The notes under the pieces: model-generated
Told to the model about the DNA's origin: nothing
Seen by the model: the letters and a program-made list of their open reading frames with translations, nothing else
Database searches by the model: none
In this document: in pieces, positions 17,977 through 27,021 of the stretch
How positions within the stretch are numbered: position 1 is the first letter of the stretch
How the letters are laid out: the number at the start of each line of letters is the position of its first letter
Assembly: GCA_001797255.1 (NCBI GenBank)
Contig: MGOW01000069.1
Coordinates: forward strand, 1-44,451
DNA length: 44,451 nucleotides
Origin: Clostridiales bacterium GWE2_32_10
GTDB taxonomy: Bacteria > Bacillota > Clostridia > Lachnospirales > UBA12420
Reading direction: 5' to 3'
Translations under genes and position numbers: made by a program

Positions 17977-18021
17977 AAAAATCACCATCCTTAAAATTTA
18001 TTAACATATAACTACCTTTAT

Positions 18022-18933
18022 TTAATTTTGTATAAATTCTACTATCTTCTCATAATCAGCCATATCTTTTCCTGCTGGTAAAACACCCGTAGCTGGTATA
18101 GGATAATATTCAGTTACTTGTCTATAAAATTCAACCGTATCAAATATATAATCTTTACCTAAATTATTCCCCCCCGTATATTGTTCATTCAAATCTGACA
18201 CATTTCCATACTCTGGATTTGAAATGTTATAATTATACCCCGTTCCACCTGATTTCTGATCCATCTCTGTTTTTACATTTATTGTAACTGGACATAGTTG
18301 GGGATCATCCATTCCATTATCAGTTATGTCTATATTTGTTACCCATCCTTCTTTATTCTTTTTAGCTATCTCTGCTTTTAGTTCGTATCCTTTTACTATA
18401 CTCTTTGCATTACGCCCGACTACAACTGTCTTTAGCGACTTTATTCTCATATCTGTATATTGATTTATCATCCCAAAAAATGGAGCATTTAGTAGCTTTA
18501 CAAATAAAGTCTGGTCCTGAGCCTCAAGATATATGCTAACTTTATCCCCTATGTGCATAGGAACAGGTTTTCCAATTATTGTTAATATTTCATCTTCTTT
18601 TGTACTTCCATCTGGATTTTTATTTGTTAGCTCTCCAAAGTCAATCCAATCTTTTTTCCAATATGTATCGTAAGTGCCTGGTTTTACTTTCTTTTCATAT
18701 TTTATAACTACCTGATATTTAGTTTCTGATCCGTATAAAAATACTTGCTTCTTAAGATATTCATATATATCATCAGTAAATACACCCGTAGTAGCTACTG
18801 TATCTAAAATCGAGTAATTTATTTCATTTATGTTATTTTTCAACACTTCATGTAAAAAGAAAAAAGATATTAACAATATAACATATGTTAAAAAAAGTAT
18901 AGTTATTATCGTATTTAGCATCCTTCCTATCAT
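18022..18933 (-). CDS. Membrane-anchored exported protein, pilus-module subunit
   Basis: 303 residues. It has one helix at the very N-terminus (MIGRMLNTIITILFLTYVIL), then a soluble beta-rich domain with no motif I recognise (for example ITDNGMDDPQLCPVTINVK). The topology matches a minor pilin or TadE/TadF-like pseudopilin. It has a strong AGGAGGTGATATT binding site. Gaps to both neighbours are under 35 bases, consistent with one operon. The role as a pilus subunit rests on position and topology only. Confidence 0.65.
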   Translation of the reverse strand: MIGRMLNTIITILFLTYVILLISFFFLHEVLKNNINEINYSILDTVATTGVFTDDIYEYLKKQVFLYGSETKYQVVIKYEKKVKPGTYDTYWKKDWIDFGELTNKNPDGSTKEDEILTIIGKPVPMHIGDKVSIYLEAQDQTLFVKLLNAPFFGMINQYTDMRIKSLKTVVVGRNAKSIVKGYELKAEIAKKNKEGWVTNIDITDNGMDDPQLCPVTINVKTEMDQKSGGTGYNYNISNPEYGNVSDLNEQYTGGNNLGKDYIFDTVEFYRQVTEYYPIPATGVLPAGKDMADYEKIVEFIQN

Positions 18934-18959
18934 AATATCACCTCCTATTGGTTTATTAA

Positions 18960-19442
18960 TTAAGTATGATTATTAATTAATAAAAATGTTATCTTTTTTG
19001 TTATTTCGTCATATGAAATCCGATACTTTGCTTCTAATAGTCCTGTTTTGTCAGAATCAAAATTTGCATTTATATATTCCTCTATAAGCTTTATCTTACT
19101 TTGCCTCTGCTTATAGTCATCTGCACTGTCATATTTATATTGCAAATACGTACTACCTGGGCTAGATGAGTATTTTTCTATATCTATTTCAGATATTTCT
19201 ACGTTTGTTTCATGATATCTTACAAATGCTAGTATTTCTGCCCCTGTAAGTTCTCTGCTCTCATGTGAATATTTTATATATTCATCATATTTAAAGGAAT
19301 TATATTTACTATTTTCTTGGGTATCTCTAACATAACTTCCTTTTTTAAGAGCATCGGAGCTACTATTTGAAATATTGATTATTATTACTACAAAAACTAG
19401 TATTACAATCCCAATCATCACATCATACACTATATTATCCAA
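18960..19442 (-). CDS. Minor pilin-like protein
   Basis: 160 residues from a TTG start, preceded by GGAGGGATAAGC. The N-terminus MDNIVYDVMIGIVILVFVVI is a membrane helix with no leader. A motif TGAEILAFVRYHE (~residue 67) also occurs as TGTELLEFVRYNE in the next upstream gene and as TAADLLAYINDEA in the 20645-21010 gene, so these three are diverged paralogues. It lies 20 bases from the 19462-19884 gene. A structural subunit of the Tad-like filament is likely. Confidence 0.7.
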   Translation of the reverse strand: MDNIVYDVMIGIVILVFVVIIINISNSSSDALKKGSYVRDTQENSKYNSFKYDEYIKYSHESRELTGAEILAFVRYHETNVEISEIDIEKYSSSPGSTYLQYKYDSADDYKQRQSKIKLIEEYINANFDSDKTGLLEAKYRISYDEITKKITFLLINNHT

Positions 19443-19461
19443 GCTTATCCCTCCTTTTTTA

Positions 19462-19884
19462 TTAACTCTTTAATTTAAATTCGCAACTAGTATTTCCCAT
19501 ACTAATCACGTCATAGTCTGCATCTAAGTAACCCTTTTCATCTGTCCCAATTGTATATAAACCTACTTTTATCTTTTCTATTGCTTCTGCATATTTGTTA
19601 GGTCTATCTGCATTATTAGTAATTGTCATCGTTTCTGAACCATGAAAGTCAATTTTTATAATAATATCGCTCTTTTCATTATATCGCACAAATTCAAGTA
19701 ATTCCGTTCCTGTATATATGTCCCCAGATTTAAGCATACTATTTGCAGATAGATTTCCTGTTTGGTTATTCACAGTTGATGTTTTATATACTGCATCATA
19801 GTTGCTTTTATACAGCTCTACAACCATTTGTACTATAATAAGTACCACTACAGTGGATATTATAATATATACTATATTCTTCAT
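19462..19884 (-). CDS. Minor pilin-like protein
   Basis: 140 residues, starting MKNIVYIIISTVVVLIIVQM, one leaderless membrane helix. The shared motif TGTELLEFVRYNE lies near residue 60; after it comes a short beta-rich domain (IIKIDFHGSETMTITNN). Strong AGGAGGTG binding site. It is the first gene after the hairpin that follows the major pilin gene, so it should be made in smaller amounts. Paralogue of the neighbours at 18960-19442 and 20645-21010. Confidence 0.7.
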   Translation of the reverse strand: MKNIVYIIISTVVVLIIVQMVVELYKSNYDAVYKTSTVNNQTGNLSANSMLKSGDIYTGTELLEFVRYNEKSDIIIKIDFHGSETMTITNNADRPNKYAEAIEKIKVGLYTIGTDEKGYLDADYDVISMGNTSCEFKLKS

Positions 19885-19971
19885 AAGCCAACACCTCCTA
19901 AAAAATATGTGTAATTTATTCCTCTTTGTTATATTATATCACTTTTATTTCTATTTTGAAATAGTTTTTAT

Positions 19972-20011
19972 AAAAAAATAACAATAACTTTAAAGTTATT
20001 GTTATTTTTTT
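19972..20011. terminator. Strong hairpin downstream of the major pilin gene
   Basis: Perfect 20-base arms meeting at the centre: AAAAAAATAACAATAACTTT (19972-19991) and its complement (19992-20011), with a T7 run. It lies about 30 bases after the pilin stop and inside the operon, so it probably works as a partial terminator or mRNA 3'-end stabiliser that raises pilin over minor subunits. Confidence 0.85.
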
Positions 20012-20039
20012 ATAAATCACATATATTTCTTAAATTTAA

Positions 20040-20561
20040 TTATTTTCTTACATATAATACGAATGTGTGCGGTACACCTGTAGTATCTTTTGCACTAACA
20101 GACATTCTTCTAAACACAACATTTGCTGTTATTGTAGGTGATGCTGTTGCAGTTGTTACTTGGATACCTCCATTATTTCCCGCTGGTGTATTAGTCCATA
20201 AACCATTGTTAGCTGGATTTACTGCTTCACCATATGATAATGATGTTGCTGCTACAGCACCGGTATTTAAGTATACTCCTATTCCTGTAGATGTTGTAGT
20301 TACTGACATTGCTGCATTTGCTGTATTATAAAAAGCTACATATGTGTTTGGATCTGTAGCAAGAAGTGGATATTCTGCAGCCACTTGTGCTGATGTTACT
20401 TCTGACGATCCTGCTCCACCCATACTAGTTGATACTGAATCAATTTGTCCTTGGGCTTTTCCTCCTACTGACTCAACTTGTCTACCTTGAGGCATTACTA
20501 CTACTGCTATAAGACCTACTACTATAACAACCATAATTACTACCGCTATAATCTTTTCCAT
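20040..20561 (-). CDS. Probable major pilin of the Tad-like appendage
   Basis: 173 residues. It starts MEKIIAVVIMVVIVVGLIAV, an uncharged helix right at the N-terminus with a glutamate at position 2. No prepilin leader or G|xxxxE cleavage site is present. The exported part (about 28-173) is rich in A, T, S, V and G and low in charge (for example AAMSVTTTSTGIGVYLNTG, VTTATASPTITANVVF), the composition of abundant surface-fibre proteins. It has a perfect AAAGGAGGTG binding site, a consensus promoter one gene upstream and a strong hairpin directly after, all pointing to high expression. Pilin identity is inferred from these features and context. Confidence 0.72.
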   Translation of the reverse strand: MEKIIAVVIMVVIVVGLIAVVVMPQGRQVESVGGKAQGQIDSVSTSMGGAGSSEVTSAQVAAEYPLLATDPNTYVAFYNTANAAMSVTTTSTGIGVYLNTGAVAATSLSYGEAVNPANNGLWTNTPAGNNGGIQVTTATASPTITANVVFRRMSVSAKDTTGVPHTFVLYVRK

Positions 20562-20644
20562 TGCGTCTCACCTCCTTTACAAATAAAATATTTATAATAA
20601 ATATACCTATATGCATTTATATATTAAATTAAGTATATTACTCT

Positions 20645-21010
20645 CTAAGTCTTTGTAAATGTAAAGCTAACTTTATCATATGTATATTTTGTATCCAGAT
20701 TTACTTTCAGATAGCCTATAATATAATTTTTTTCACCAGCATCTGAAATATTATAAATCTGGCTAGGTGAGAGAATTATGATTATCAAGCTGCTATCTGC
20801 CTCATCATTAATATACGCTAATAGATCAGCCGCTGTATATGACGATTCGCTCACACTACTTTTATTATTATCTATCTGCTTAACCTGATCTGTTTTTTCT
20901 ACAGTTGATACGCCTATCAAACCTATATTTGAACTAAATAATGATATCATAGTATATATTATTATCATAAATATAAACCCTATAATAATGTCATATATTA
21001 AATCATGCAT
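20645..21010 (-). CDS. Minor pilin-like protein
   Basis: 121 residues, starting MHDLIYDIIIGFIFMIIIYT, again a leaderless helix. The start resembles MDNIVYDVMIGI of the 18960-19442 protein, and TAADLLAYINDEA (residue ~60) is this family's shared motif. It is the first gene after the internal consensus promoter and stands directly before the major pilin gene. Start ATG follows AAGGAAGTGAGTAA. Likely a filament initiator or minor subunit; function inferred from position. Confidence 0.7.
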   Translation of the reverse strand: MHDLIYDIIIGFIFMIIIYTMISLFSSNIGLIGVSTVEKTDQVKQIDNNKSSVSESSYTAADLLAYINDEADSSLIIIILSPSQIYNISDAGEKNYIIGYLKVNLDTKYTYDKVSFTFTKT

Positions 21011-21047
21011 TTACTCACTTCCTTTTCAGAAGTTAATTACTACTTAA

Positions 21048-21075
21048 ATTATACCACTATATCCTATAATGTCAA
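21048..21075 (-). promoter_or_regulatory. Consensus sigma-A promoter for the pilin genes
   Basis: TTGACA (21075-21070), 16 bases, TATAAT (21053-21048) on the minus strand, both hexamers perfect. It lies in the 84-base gap between the TadC-like gene and the first pilin-like gene, giving the pilins a transcript separate from the machinery genes. Confidence 0.85.
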
Positions 21076-21094
21076 TATTTTTTGTTAAATTTTC

Positions 21095-22255
21095 TTATAC
21101 TAACGCATCTATTTTATAAGCTGACATCCATGGTAGTATTAAATACATTATAACGATAACAATAAGTAACATATATCCTACTATACCAAAAATATGTATT
21201 AATTCTACCGTCTTTTTTATCTTCCTTGCTTGAGTTCTTTTATCTAAATTAAACTCATTTTTTATATTCAATATTGCTTGATCAAAATCATAATTATTAG
21301 CTTCATCTAATTTTTCAAAAAATAATTTTTCCTGTAGACTTTTCGATGCTCTTATATATAGTAAATATATTTGAGTATTTGGTAAATAATTTTTCTTGTT
21401 TTTATCTTGTATTTCTTCTAATGTTTTTGTGTAGTATGTTGATTTTTTTATTAAATCTTTTAAAACCTCCATAAAATCCACAGGCTTTATGCTTCCGTTC
21501 ATTATTATAAGACGTTTCATAAATCCTAGTTCTCTTCGAGCATCTACTTTTATAAAAAAGTTATATAATAATACAAAAAGTTCTGGTATAAAGCCAACAG
21601 CTAATGAAATTAAAAATATTAACGCTACATCCCATTCTCTAATCTCATAGTATTTTTTTAATTTGTAATATACTTCGTTCGCTAAAGACTCATCACTTAT
21701 TGATGTATTATTTCCTAAACCTTTTATTACTGGAACTAAATAATCTTGTATTGAATTTTTATCCATACTTTTAAGTCGTTGTTCAGTAATTAATCTTAAA
21801 GCTTCATCTAAACACTTTTTCTTAAACTCAATTACCTGTGGCTTAATTTTTTCATCTATCTTTTCTGTTTGTACCATTATTACATCTTGCTCATATTGAA
21901 ACTTTGTGTATAATTCATCTGTATATATCATAATATCTGTAGTCTTTACTACTATAGCTACTGTTATTACTATAAAAAATAATACAAGCTTTACTCCTAT
22001 AAATCGTTCAACAGAAAATTTTGTATATATAAGGAACTTTTTATACCATATATAAAAACGAGTATCTTCTTTATATATGTAGCTTCTTAAAAAGTATTTA
22101 TATCCTTTCTTCGCCCTTTCATAATTATACATAATATTTTTTTCTATATTTATTATTATTTTAATAAACCAATCCTGATTTATCAAATAATATACTAATA
22201 AAAATATACCTAATAAAAATAATACTATATAAATTATTTGAATAAGTATTTCCAT
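21095..22255 (-). CDS. TadC-like pilus assembly membrane protein (T2SF/GspF family)
   Basis: 386 residues from the ATG 7 bases after GGAGG (a TTG just upstream is the alternative). Helices near 5-27, ~88-110, ~215-240 and ~355-378 enclose two cytoplasmic helical regions. The second of these (~245-345; MKRLIIMNGSIKPVDFMEVL) resembles the T2SF domain of TadB/TadC. Such inner-membrane platform proteins couple the CpaF/TadA ATPase to pilin insertion. It follows the TadB-like gene and precedes the pilins, the normal Tad gene order. Similarity is weak by eye; order and topology carry the call. Confidence 0.75.
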   Translation of the reverse strand: MEILIQIIYIVLFLLGIFLLVYYLINQDWFIKIIINIEKNIMYNYERAKKGYKYFLRSYIYKEDTRFYIWYKKFLIYTKFSVERFIGVKLVLFFIVITVAIVVKTTDIMIYTDELYTKFQYEQDVIMVQTEKIDEKIKPQVIEFKKKCLDEALRLITEQRLKSMDKNSIQDYLVPVIKGLGNNTSISDESLANEVYYKLKKYYEIREWDVALIFLISLAVGFIPELFVLLYNFFIKVDARRELGFMKRLIIMNGSIKPVDFMEVLKDLIKKSTYYTKTLEEIQDKNKKNYLPNTQIYLLYIRASKSLQEKLFFEKLDEANNYDFDQAILNIKNEFNLDKRTQARKIKKTVELIHIFGIVGYMLLIVIVIMYLILPWMSAYKIDALV

Positions 22256-22338
22256 CAAAATTCCTCCAATACAATTAAAAACTAATACCTAAAACTACCG
22301 TCTGTTACTCTCAATTTACTAATACAATTAAACTAAAT

Positions 22339-23346
22339 TTACGCTGATCTTTCCATAAATAACAAAAATGCAATATATGCTAATACTGCTACTATTATAA
22401 TTACTGGCAGTTTTTCACCTAATGATGACTGATAGAAATTAGCTGCTTTTTCACCAATTGAATCTTTGTTAAATTTTTCAATCATAGGTATACTAATTGG
22501 AATAAATAAGGATAAGAATATATATGATTTACTTGCTGCTGAAAGATCCGCTCTGTTTTCAATTTCTTCTAATATTTCTTCTGTAAGTGTCTCAAATTGC
22601 TCTTTTATCATATTATTTCCACCCTTATAATGTGCTTGCTTTATAAGACTAAGTAGTATTGTTAAAAATTCATCTTTATAGGTTTCATCTATACTGTTTA
22701 ATACAAAGTCTATTTCCTCCATATTATTTTTCTTTAGCACATTATATATCTTTATCATTTCTTTTCTTATAACTATATCAAAATCCTCCATCGAAACATT
22801 AATCGCTTTGAGTATATTACCTTTACTTATATATCTACTATTTAATATTTTAAATGTGTCAGGTAATTTTTTTATAAAATTCATCCTCGCTATAGCAAAA
22901 AACATATATATTATTACTGTTATCATTACTAAAGCTATGGCAAAGTAGAACATTGATATATACCAAAATCTATTTCCTGGTACAAACACCATTATTATAA
23001 GAACTGATACCCCTATTGATAAGACTAGTGTGCTTGTCGCATATTCAAGATTCTTTTCAAATGAATATTTTGTAAACATCCCTATCTTAATAGCAAGTTT
23101 TCTAAGTATAATATAAAAAAACTTAATTTTTATTATTTTAACTGTAAAAATATGTAAAATAGACTTTTTATCTTTTTTTATCAAATACCTCATTTTTACT
23201 TTTTTATATCTATATTGATCATATACGTGATTAAATATTATAATCAATCCAGATATAAGTAACGTCAGCCATATTAGATTTTGAGGTGTGAGTAATGCAG
23301 CAATCTTAGTAATTAAAACCCCTATTTTTTCTGTCACACCATTCAT
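22339..23346 (-). CDS. TadB-like pilus assembly membrane protein (T2SF/GspF family)
   Basis: 335 residues. Helices lie near 23-40, ~105-150 (two) and ~270-330 (two). The cytoplasmic stretch between (about 155-260; LPDTFKILNSRYISKGNILK and FLTILLSLIKQAHYKGGNNM) is the T2SF-type helical bundle. It overlaps the CpaF-like ATPase gene by 4 bases (ATGA), so translation of the two is coupled, as expected for a motor and its platform. The ribosome binding site AGGTG lies inside the ATPase gene. Confidence 0.8.
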   Translation of the reverse strand: MNGVTEKIGVLITKIAALLTPQNLIWLTLLISGLIIIFNHVYDQYRYKKVKMRYLIKKDKKSILHIFTVKIIKIKFFYIILRKLAIKIGMFTKYSFEKNLEYATSTLVLSIGVSVLIIMVFVPGNRFWYISMFYFAIALVMITVIIYMFFAIARMNFIKKLPDTFKILNSRYISKGNILKAINVSMEDFDIVIRKEMIKIYNVLKKNNMEEIDFVLNSIDETYKDEFLTILLSLIKQAHYKGGNNMIKEQFETLTEEILEEIENRADLSAASKSYIFLSLFIPISIPMIEKFNKDSIGEKAANFYQSSLGEKLPVIIIVAVLAYIAFLLFMERSA

Positions 23347-25034
23347 TCTTTACACCTACTTCGCTCTTGCTTTTTTACTTCTAATATTTTATCTATCCGA
23401 TTTTTTTCTTCTGAAAAATATTCTTTAAATTGTTCTATTCCTTCCTCACCAATATACTTCTTTATCTTTGTGAAATATTGTTCAGAAGGCATTGTTTTAG
23501 GAACCCAAATGTCATAATCTCTATCATATTGAATAATCGTATTGTATTTATATGCTTTTGTATATAAATACTTAGATAATCCCATTTGAGCCAATTTAAG
23601 AAAATTCATCATCCTTTGCTTTAAAGTACCCTCTTCTATATTATCTATATAATGATCCTGTTCTACATATTCTACTTCTACTACGTATTCAACAATAATT
23701 CTACCATTTGGCAATTTTGCTAAATGAAATACTGTATCTAAACCTCTCGCTATATCTGTCTCCGCTATTGCACCATCACTATACATGTCAGTTCGTAGCA
23801 TAAGATTTCTTAGGTTTGTAACAACCTCGTACGGCGATAATGAGTGAAGCGTTCCACCAACTCCAGAATTAAGACGCAAACTCGCATTTATAAGTTCCCC
23901 TACTTCTTCTGGCTTTGTAATCTCACCTACATATAGTACATCCCTTGCCATCTTAAGCATTATTTGAAAGCATCTCTTTATATCCATTGTTTCAGTTTCT
24001 ATAAGGGTAATAACATTCTTTCTTGGATACTTCTTTCTAGATTGTAACTCGTTTTGTGTATCTAAAACTCCTATTCCCCACTCATCTGGAACCTTTTCAA
24101 GCATGGCAAGCAGAAATGTCGATTTACCAACTCCCATGTCTGAACCAGTAATAAAGTGAGAACCCCTTCCTTTTTGATTTAAGCACCCAAATGTATATAT
24201 AAGCTGATCTATTGTATTATAGCTATCTCTCATTTCCTCTAGTGTAATCTTTGATAAGTTAAATATACGTTCATTATAGTACAAGTCATGTGTAGGTGTA
24301 CATCCATAACCTGCAACTGTTATACGACTTGAATTTCTCTTTGCCGCAACAAGAACCGGATTATGCTGATCATAATTATTTGGTGAATCTTGTGTTGTCT
24401 TCTTTTGTATATTAAGAATTACACTTTCATCTTTAAACTGTAGAAATTTTAAATGTATTTTATCACCCTTAATAACATATATGTAGTTAGTATCTAATAT
24501 CCCTATTTCATTTATATTATGATGTTGTATAGTATCTACACAATCTTGACCATATTCACGTGCATATACTAATGTTGCCATTATCTTAAATCTATTTGCT
24601 TGATTACTCAAAAACTCCCTTATTAAATCACTTTCCTTGTCAATTATGTCCCTTATTTCTTCCTCTGTAACCCTTATAATAATATTATATTCTTTTATTA
24701 TATCTCCTATATCCATTACATTCATTAAAAACTCAAAGCTTATTATAATATCGTTATTCTGAATATTTTCAAAATCAATAAGTTCATCAACATCTATTCT
24801 ATTTTTTTTCATAAAATAAAGTAAAAATTTAGAATATTGATTTATAAGATATTCTCGTGCTTCCTTATTCCCTAAAGAAGCTGCATCTTTTAAACTTGTG
24901 TACGATGATATTTCAACTTCAGCTTGTTCTCGAGGTATATCATATATCTCAACATATTTATCTGCATTACTATAAGTTTCATCAATCTTACTTGTTATTA
25001 AATCATATATGGGAGTATCAAAAAACTTTGGCAT
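23343..25034 (-). CDS. CpaF/TadA-type secretion ATPase
   Basis: 563 residues. The N-terminal ~270 residues are a helical and beta region like the CpaF N-domain. The ATPase core has Walker A GSDMGVGKST (297-306), a Walker B-like DVLYVGE (365-371) and the family's histidine box GGTLHS (393-398). The Asp-box region reads LDTQNEL (~324-330), where relatives have E-D/T-x-E-L. This VirB11/GspE-class hexameric motor powers filament assembly at the membrane. The arginine-rich segment after Walker B, usually VGEVRGxE, is EITKPEE, so it is a diverged member. Start ATG follows AAGGAGTGATTTTTT. It is the only VirB11-class ATPase seen in the operon, so it may serve both the Tad and the type IV halves. Confidence 0.9.
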   Translation of the reverse strand: MPKFFDTPIYDLITSKIDETYSNADKYVEIYDIPREQAEVEISSYTSLKDAASLGNKEAREYLINQYSKFLLYFMKKNRIDVDELIDFENIQNNDIIISFEFLMNVMDIGDIIKEYNIIIRVTEEEIRDIIDKESDLIREFLSNQANRFKIMATLVYAREYGQDCVDTIQHHNINEIGILDTNYIYVIKGDKIHLKFLQFKDESVILNIQKKTTQDSPNNYDQHNPVLVAAKRNSSRITVAGYGCTPTHDLYYNERIFNLSKITLEEMRDSYNTIDQLIYTFGCLNQKGRGSHFITGSDMGVGKSTFLLAMLEKVPDEWGIGVLDTQNELQSRKKYPRKNVITLIETETMDIKRCFQIMLKMARDVLYVGEITKPEEVGELINASLRLNSGVGGTLHSLSPYEVVTNLRNLMLRTDMYSDGAIAETDIARGLDTVFHLAKLPNGRIIVEYVVEVEYVEQDHYIDNIEEGTLKQRMMNFLKLAQMGLSKYLYTKAYKYNTIIQYDRDYDIWVPKTMPSEQYFTKIKKYIGEEGIEQFKEYFSEEKNRIDKILEVKKQERSRCKE

Positions 25035-25040
25035 AAAAAA

Positions 25041-25898
25041 TCACTCCTTATTCTTTGTGAAAGATTTTAAAAATAAATTTTTAATACTTTCCCTTTGTCC
25101 TTGTTCATCCTTTATTAACGCATAATATACTTTATCATTTGATAAAATATACTTAACAAGTTGCTTTAACTGTGTTGTATAATTCCTCTTTTCTTTTATT
25201 TCACCCATAACAAGTCCTAATATTGAACCAAAATTACTTCCATTAACAACCTCTATATCAAAGTTAAGAGGAAATATTTCATTCTCATACCCTAACGCAC
25301 GAAGTTCTTTTTTAATAATTTTTAGGCTATATTCCATCACACCTGTTTCAGTATTATCAATATTTTTATTTAATACAAAAACAACTTTATCTTTATATTT
25401 TATATATATATGTTTCTCATATATCAACTGCATAACACTTTTTATTTGATTTATAACCACTACTATTATATCAGATTTTTCATAAAATGGTTCTGATACT
25501 GTAGGTATATTACTAGCTCCAATTGCATCAAGCACAGTAAAAGAATATGCCATCATTGAATATTCCAATAATGCCTCTGCCGAACTTTTATCTAGCTCAT
25601 AATAATCATTTGTAGCCATTATATCTATATAAGGATTAATGCTTTTTATACATGATTGAAAAGTATCCTTATTAAGTAATTTCGATTTATATAAGTTACA
25701 AAAATCATCAAGTCCTCTTGTTGCAGTGGTATCACAAAGGTAATATTCTATATCTTTACAATATTTATTAATATCTAATAGTATTACTTTGTCATCCTTT
25801 CCTTCTATTTTTAAATATTTGGCTATCATTGCTGCAATATTTATAGCGGTAGTTGTTTGCCCTAATCCTTTTTTTGGTGCTGTAACCGTTATTAACAT
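25041..25898 (-). CDS. CpaE/MinD-like ATPase with altered P-loop
   Basis: 285 residues. MLITVTAPKKGLGQTTTAIN is a MinD/ParA-type deviant Walker A. The signature lysine (first K) is kept but the second, phosphate-binding lysine is glutamine (GLGQTT, where KGGVGKTT is usual). Later parts fit the fold: VILLDINKYCKDIEYYL (Walker A' region) and FTVLDAIGASNIPTV (Walker B). CpaE/TadZ proteins place the Tad machine in the cell. It stands 6 bases upstream of the CpaF gene. Nucleotide hydrolysis is doubtful; it may bind ATP or act as a scaffold. Start ATG follows GAGGAGGGAG. Confidence 0.82.
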   Translation of the reverse strand: MLITVTAPKKGLGQTTTAINIAAMIAKYLKIEGKDDKVILLDINKYCKDIEYYLCDTTATRGLDDFCNLYKSKLLNKDTFQSCIKSINPYIDIMATNDYYELDKSSAEALLEYSMMAYSFTVLDAIGASNIPTVSEPFYEKSDIIVVVINQIKSVMQLIYEKHIYIKYKDKVVFVLNKNIDNTETGVMEYSLKIIKKELRALGYENEIFPLNFDIEVVNGSNFGSILGLVMGEIKEKRNYTTQLKQLVKYILSNDKVYYALIKDEQGQRESIKNLFLKSFTKNKE

Positions 25899-26005
25899 TT
25901 TATATACTCCCTCCTCTTCACTTAAATTTATATTTCTTAGTTCTTAGTTAAGAGGTATTATTTACTCCTCATTTTTTATTTTTATAATTTACATACTATA
26001 TTACT

Positions 26006-26935
26006 CTACTGCCCCACATTTTCTTCTGGTACAGTGGTATCCTTCAATATGTTGTTAAGTTCTAATTGTTCTTTATAGTAAGCAAGTCTTGCTTTTAGTT
26101 TTTCTGAAATATCTGTTTTATCTCCTAAAAACCCTATATATGCACTTGTTCCATAGTTAATTATTTCTCCTGTTAAGTTATTATTTCTTGCTATAGTTGT
26201 TATCAAATTTCTCATTTCAGCGTATTTAAAAGTTTCTAGCGATGATAGTTGTTCTTCATCATTATAAACTCTTAAATCTAAAGTCCCTAGCTTTTGAGCT
26301 AGTTCCATATCTCTAAATTGAACTTCATCAACCGATAATATAACAGTAGAACTCCCTACAGCTGGTTCAGCATTTTCATCAGTAGGAGCACTGCTTATAA
26401 CCCTTTCAACCTTTACTTTTGAAATAACCACATCATAATCCCCATTTTTATAATTTACTAGAACATCTACTAAGCTTCCAGTTTTAACTTCACCTGCTAC
26501 ATTATTAGTAAAATTATACTCTCTTCTTCTTTTAAATTGCTGATCATCAGGATATGGGGAATTATCTAAAGCTTTCTTTAAAATATATTCTCCTTTTACA
26601 AGCTTTTTACTAGTTTTATTCCTCAGCATTTGTTCTTTTTCTTGTTCTGTATATACTAATAATTTACCATCGAGATCCTTTGGTAAAAATATTTTAGGGA
26701 CATCTACAGCAACAATAGTTTTTTGTGTAAATAAATCTTCTGAAATCATGGTATCTGAATAAAGACCTAAATCATTATTAACCATAAAAACTTTCTCTGT
26801 TTGATATTGTTGTTGGTAAAAGGCCTCAGCTTTCTTTTTCTCATTTGGTAAATAAACAGATGATATGTACCAAATAATTAAACCAAATATTGTTAAAGAA
26901 ATTCCAATTGTTAATATAACTCCTTGATTTTTCAC
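26006..26935 (-). CDS. CpaB/RcpC-like SAF-domain pilus protein
   Basis: 309 residues from a GTG start after AAAGGAGGATTTAAC. One N-terminal helix (~7-29) is followed by a SAF-like region around 50-130 (MISEDLFTQKTIVAVDVPKI, LVKGEYILKKALDN) and an RcpC-like beta region around 145-230 (VKTGSLVDVLVNY, STVILSVDEVQFRDMELAQK). The segment 'ILSVDEVQFRDMELAQKLG' matches the usual CpaB pattern V.x..A..l..A...G.l.l. CpaB acts outside the membrane in Tad pilus assembly; in Gram-positives it may contact wall polymer. It is preceded by an 86-base gap with a small GTCAGTT/AACTGAC hairpin. Confidence 0.85.
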   Translation of the reverse strand: MKNQGVILTIGISLTIFGLIIWYISSVYLPNEKKKAEAFYQQQYQTEKVFMVNNDLGLYSDTMISEDLFTQKTIVAVDVPKIFLPKDLDGKLLVYTEQEKEQMLRNKTSKKLVKGEYILKKALDNSPYPDDQQFKRRREYNFTNNVAGEVKTGSLVDVLVNYKNGDYDVVISKVKVERVISSAPTDENAEPAVGSSTVILSVDEVQFRDMELAQKLGTLDLRVYNDEEQLSSLETFKYAEMRNLITTIARNNNLTGEIINYGTSAYIGFLGDKTDISEKLKARLAYYKEQLELNNILKDTTVPEENVGQ

Positions 26936-27021
26936 GTTAAATCCTCCTTTAGTCAGTTCATCATTATTTAAACTGACATTATTATTTATAATATACTATC
27001 TTATACATCTAAACCTTTATA

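Noticed and set aside
26952-26977. Hairpin GTCAGTT/AACTGAC before the CpaB-like gene as a terminator
   Set aside because: Only 7 pairs with a 12-base loop and no T-run; too weak to call.
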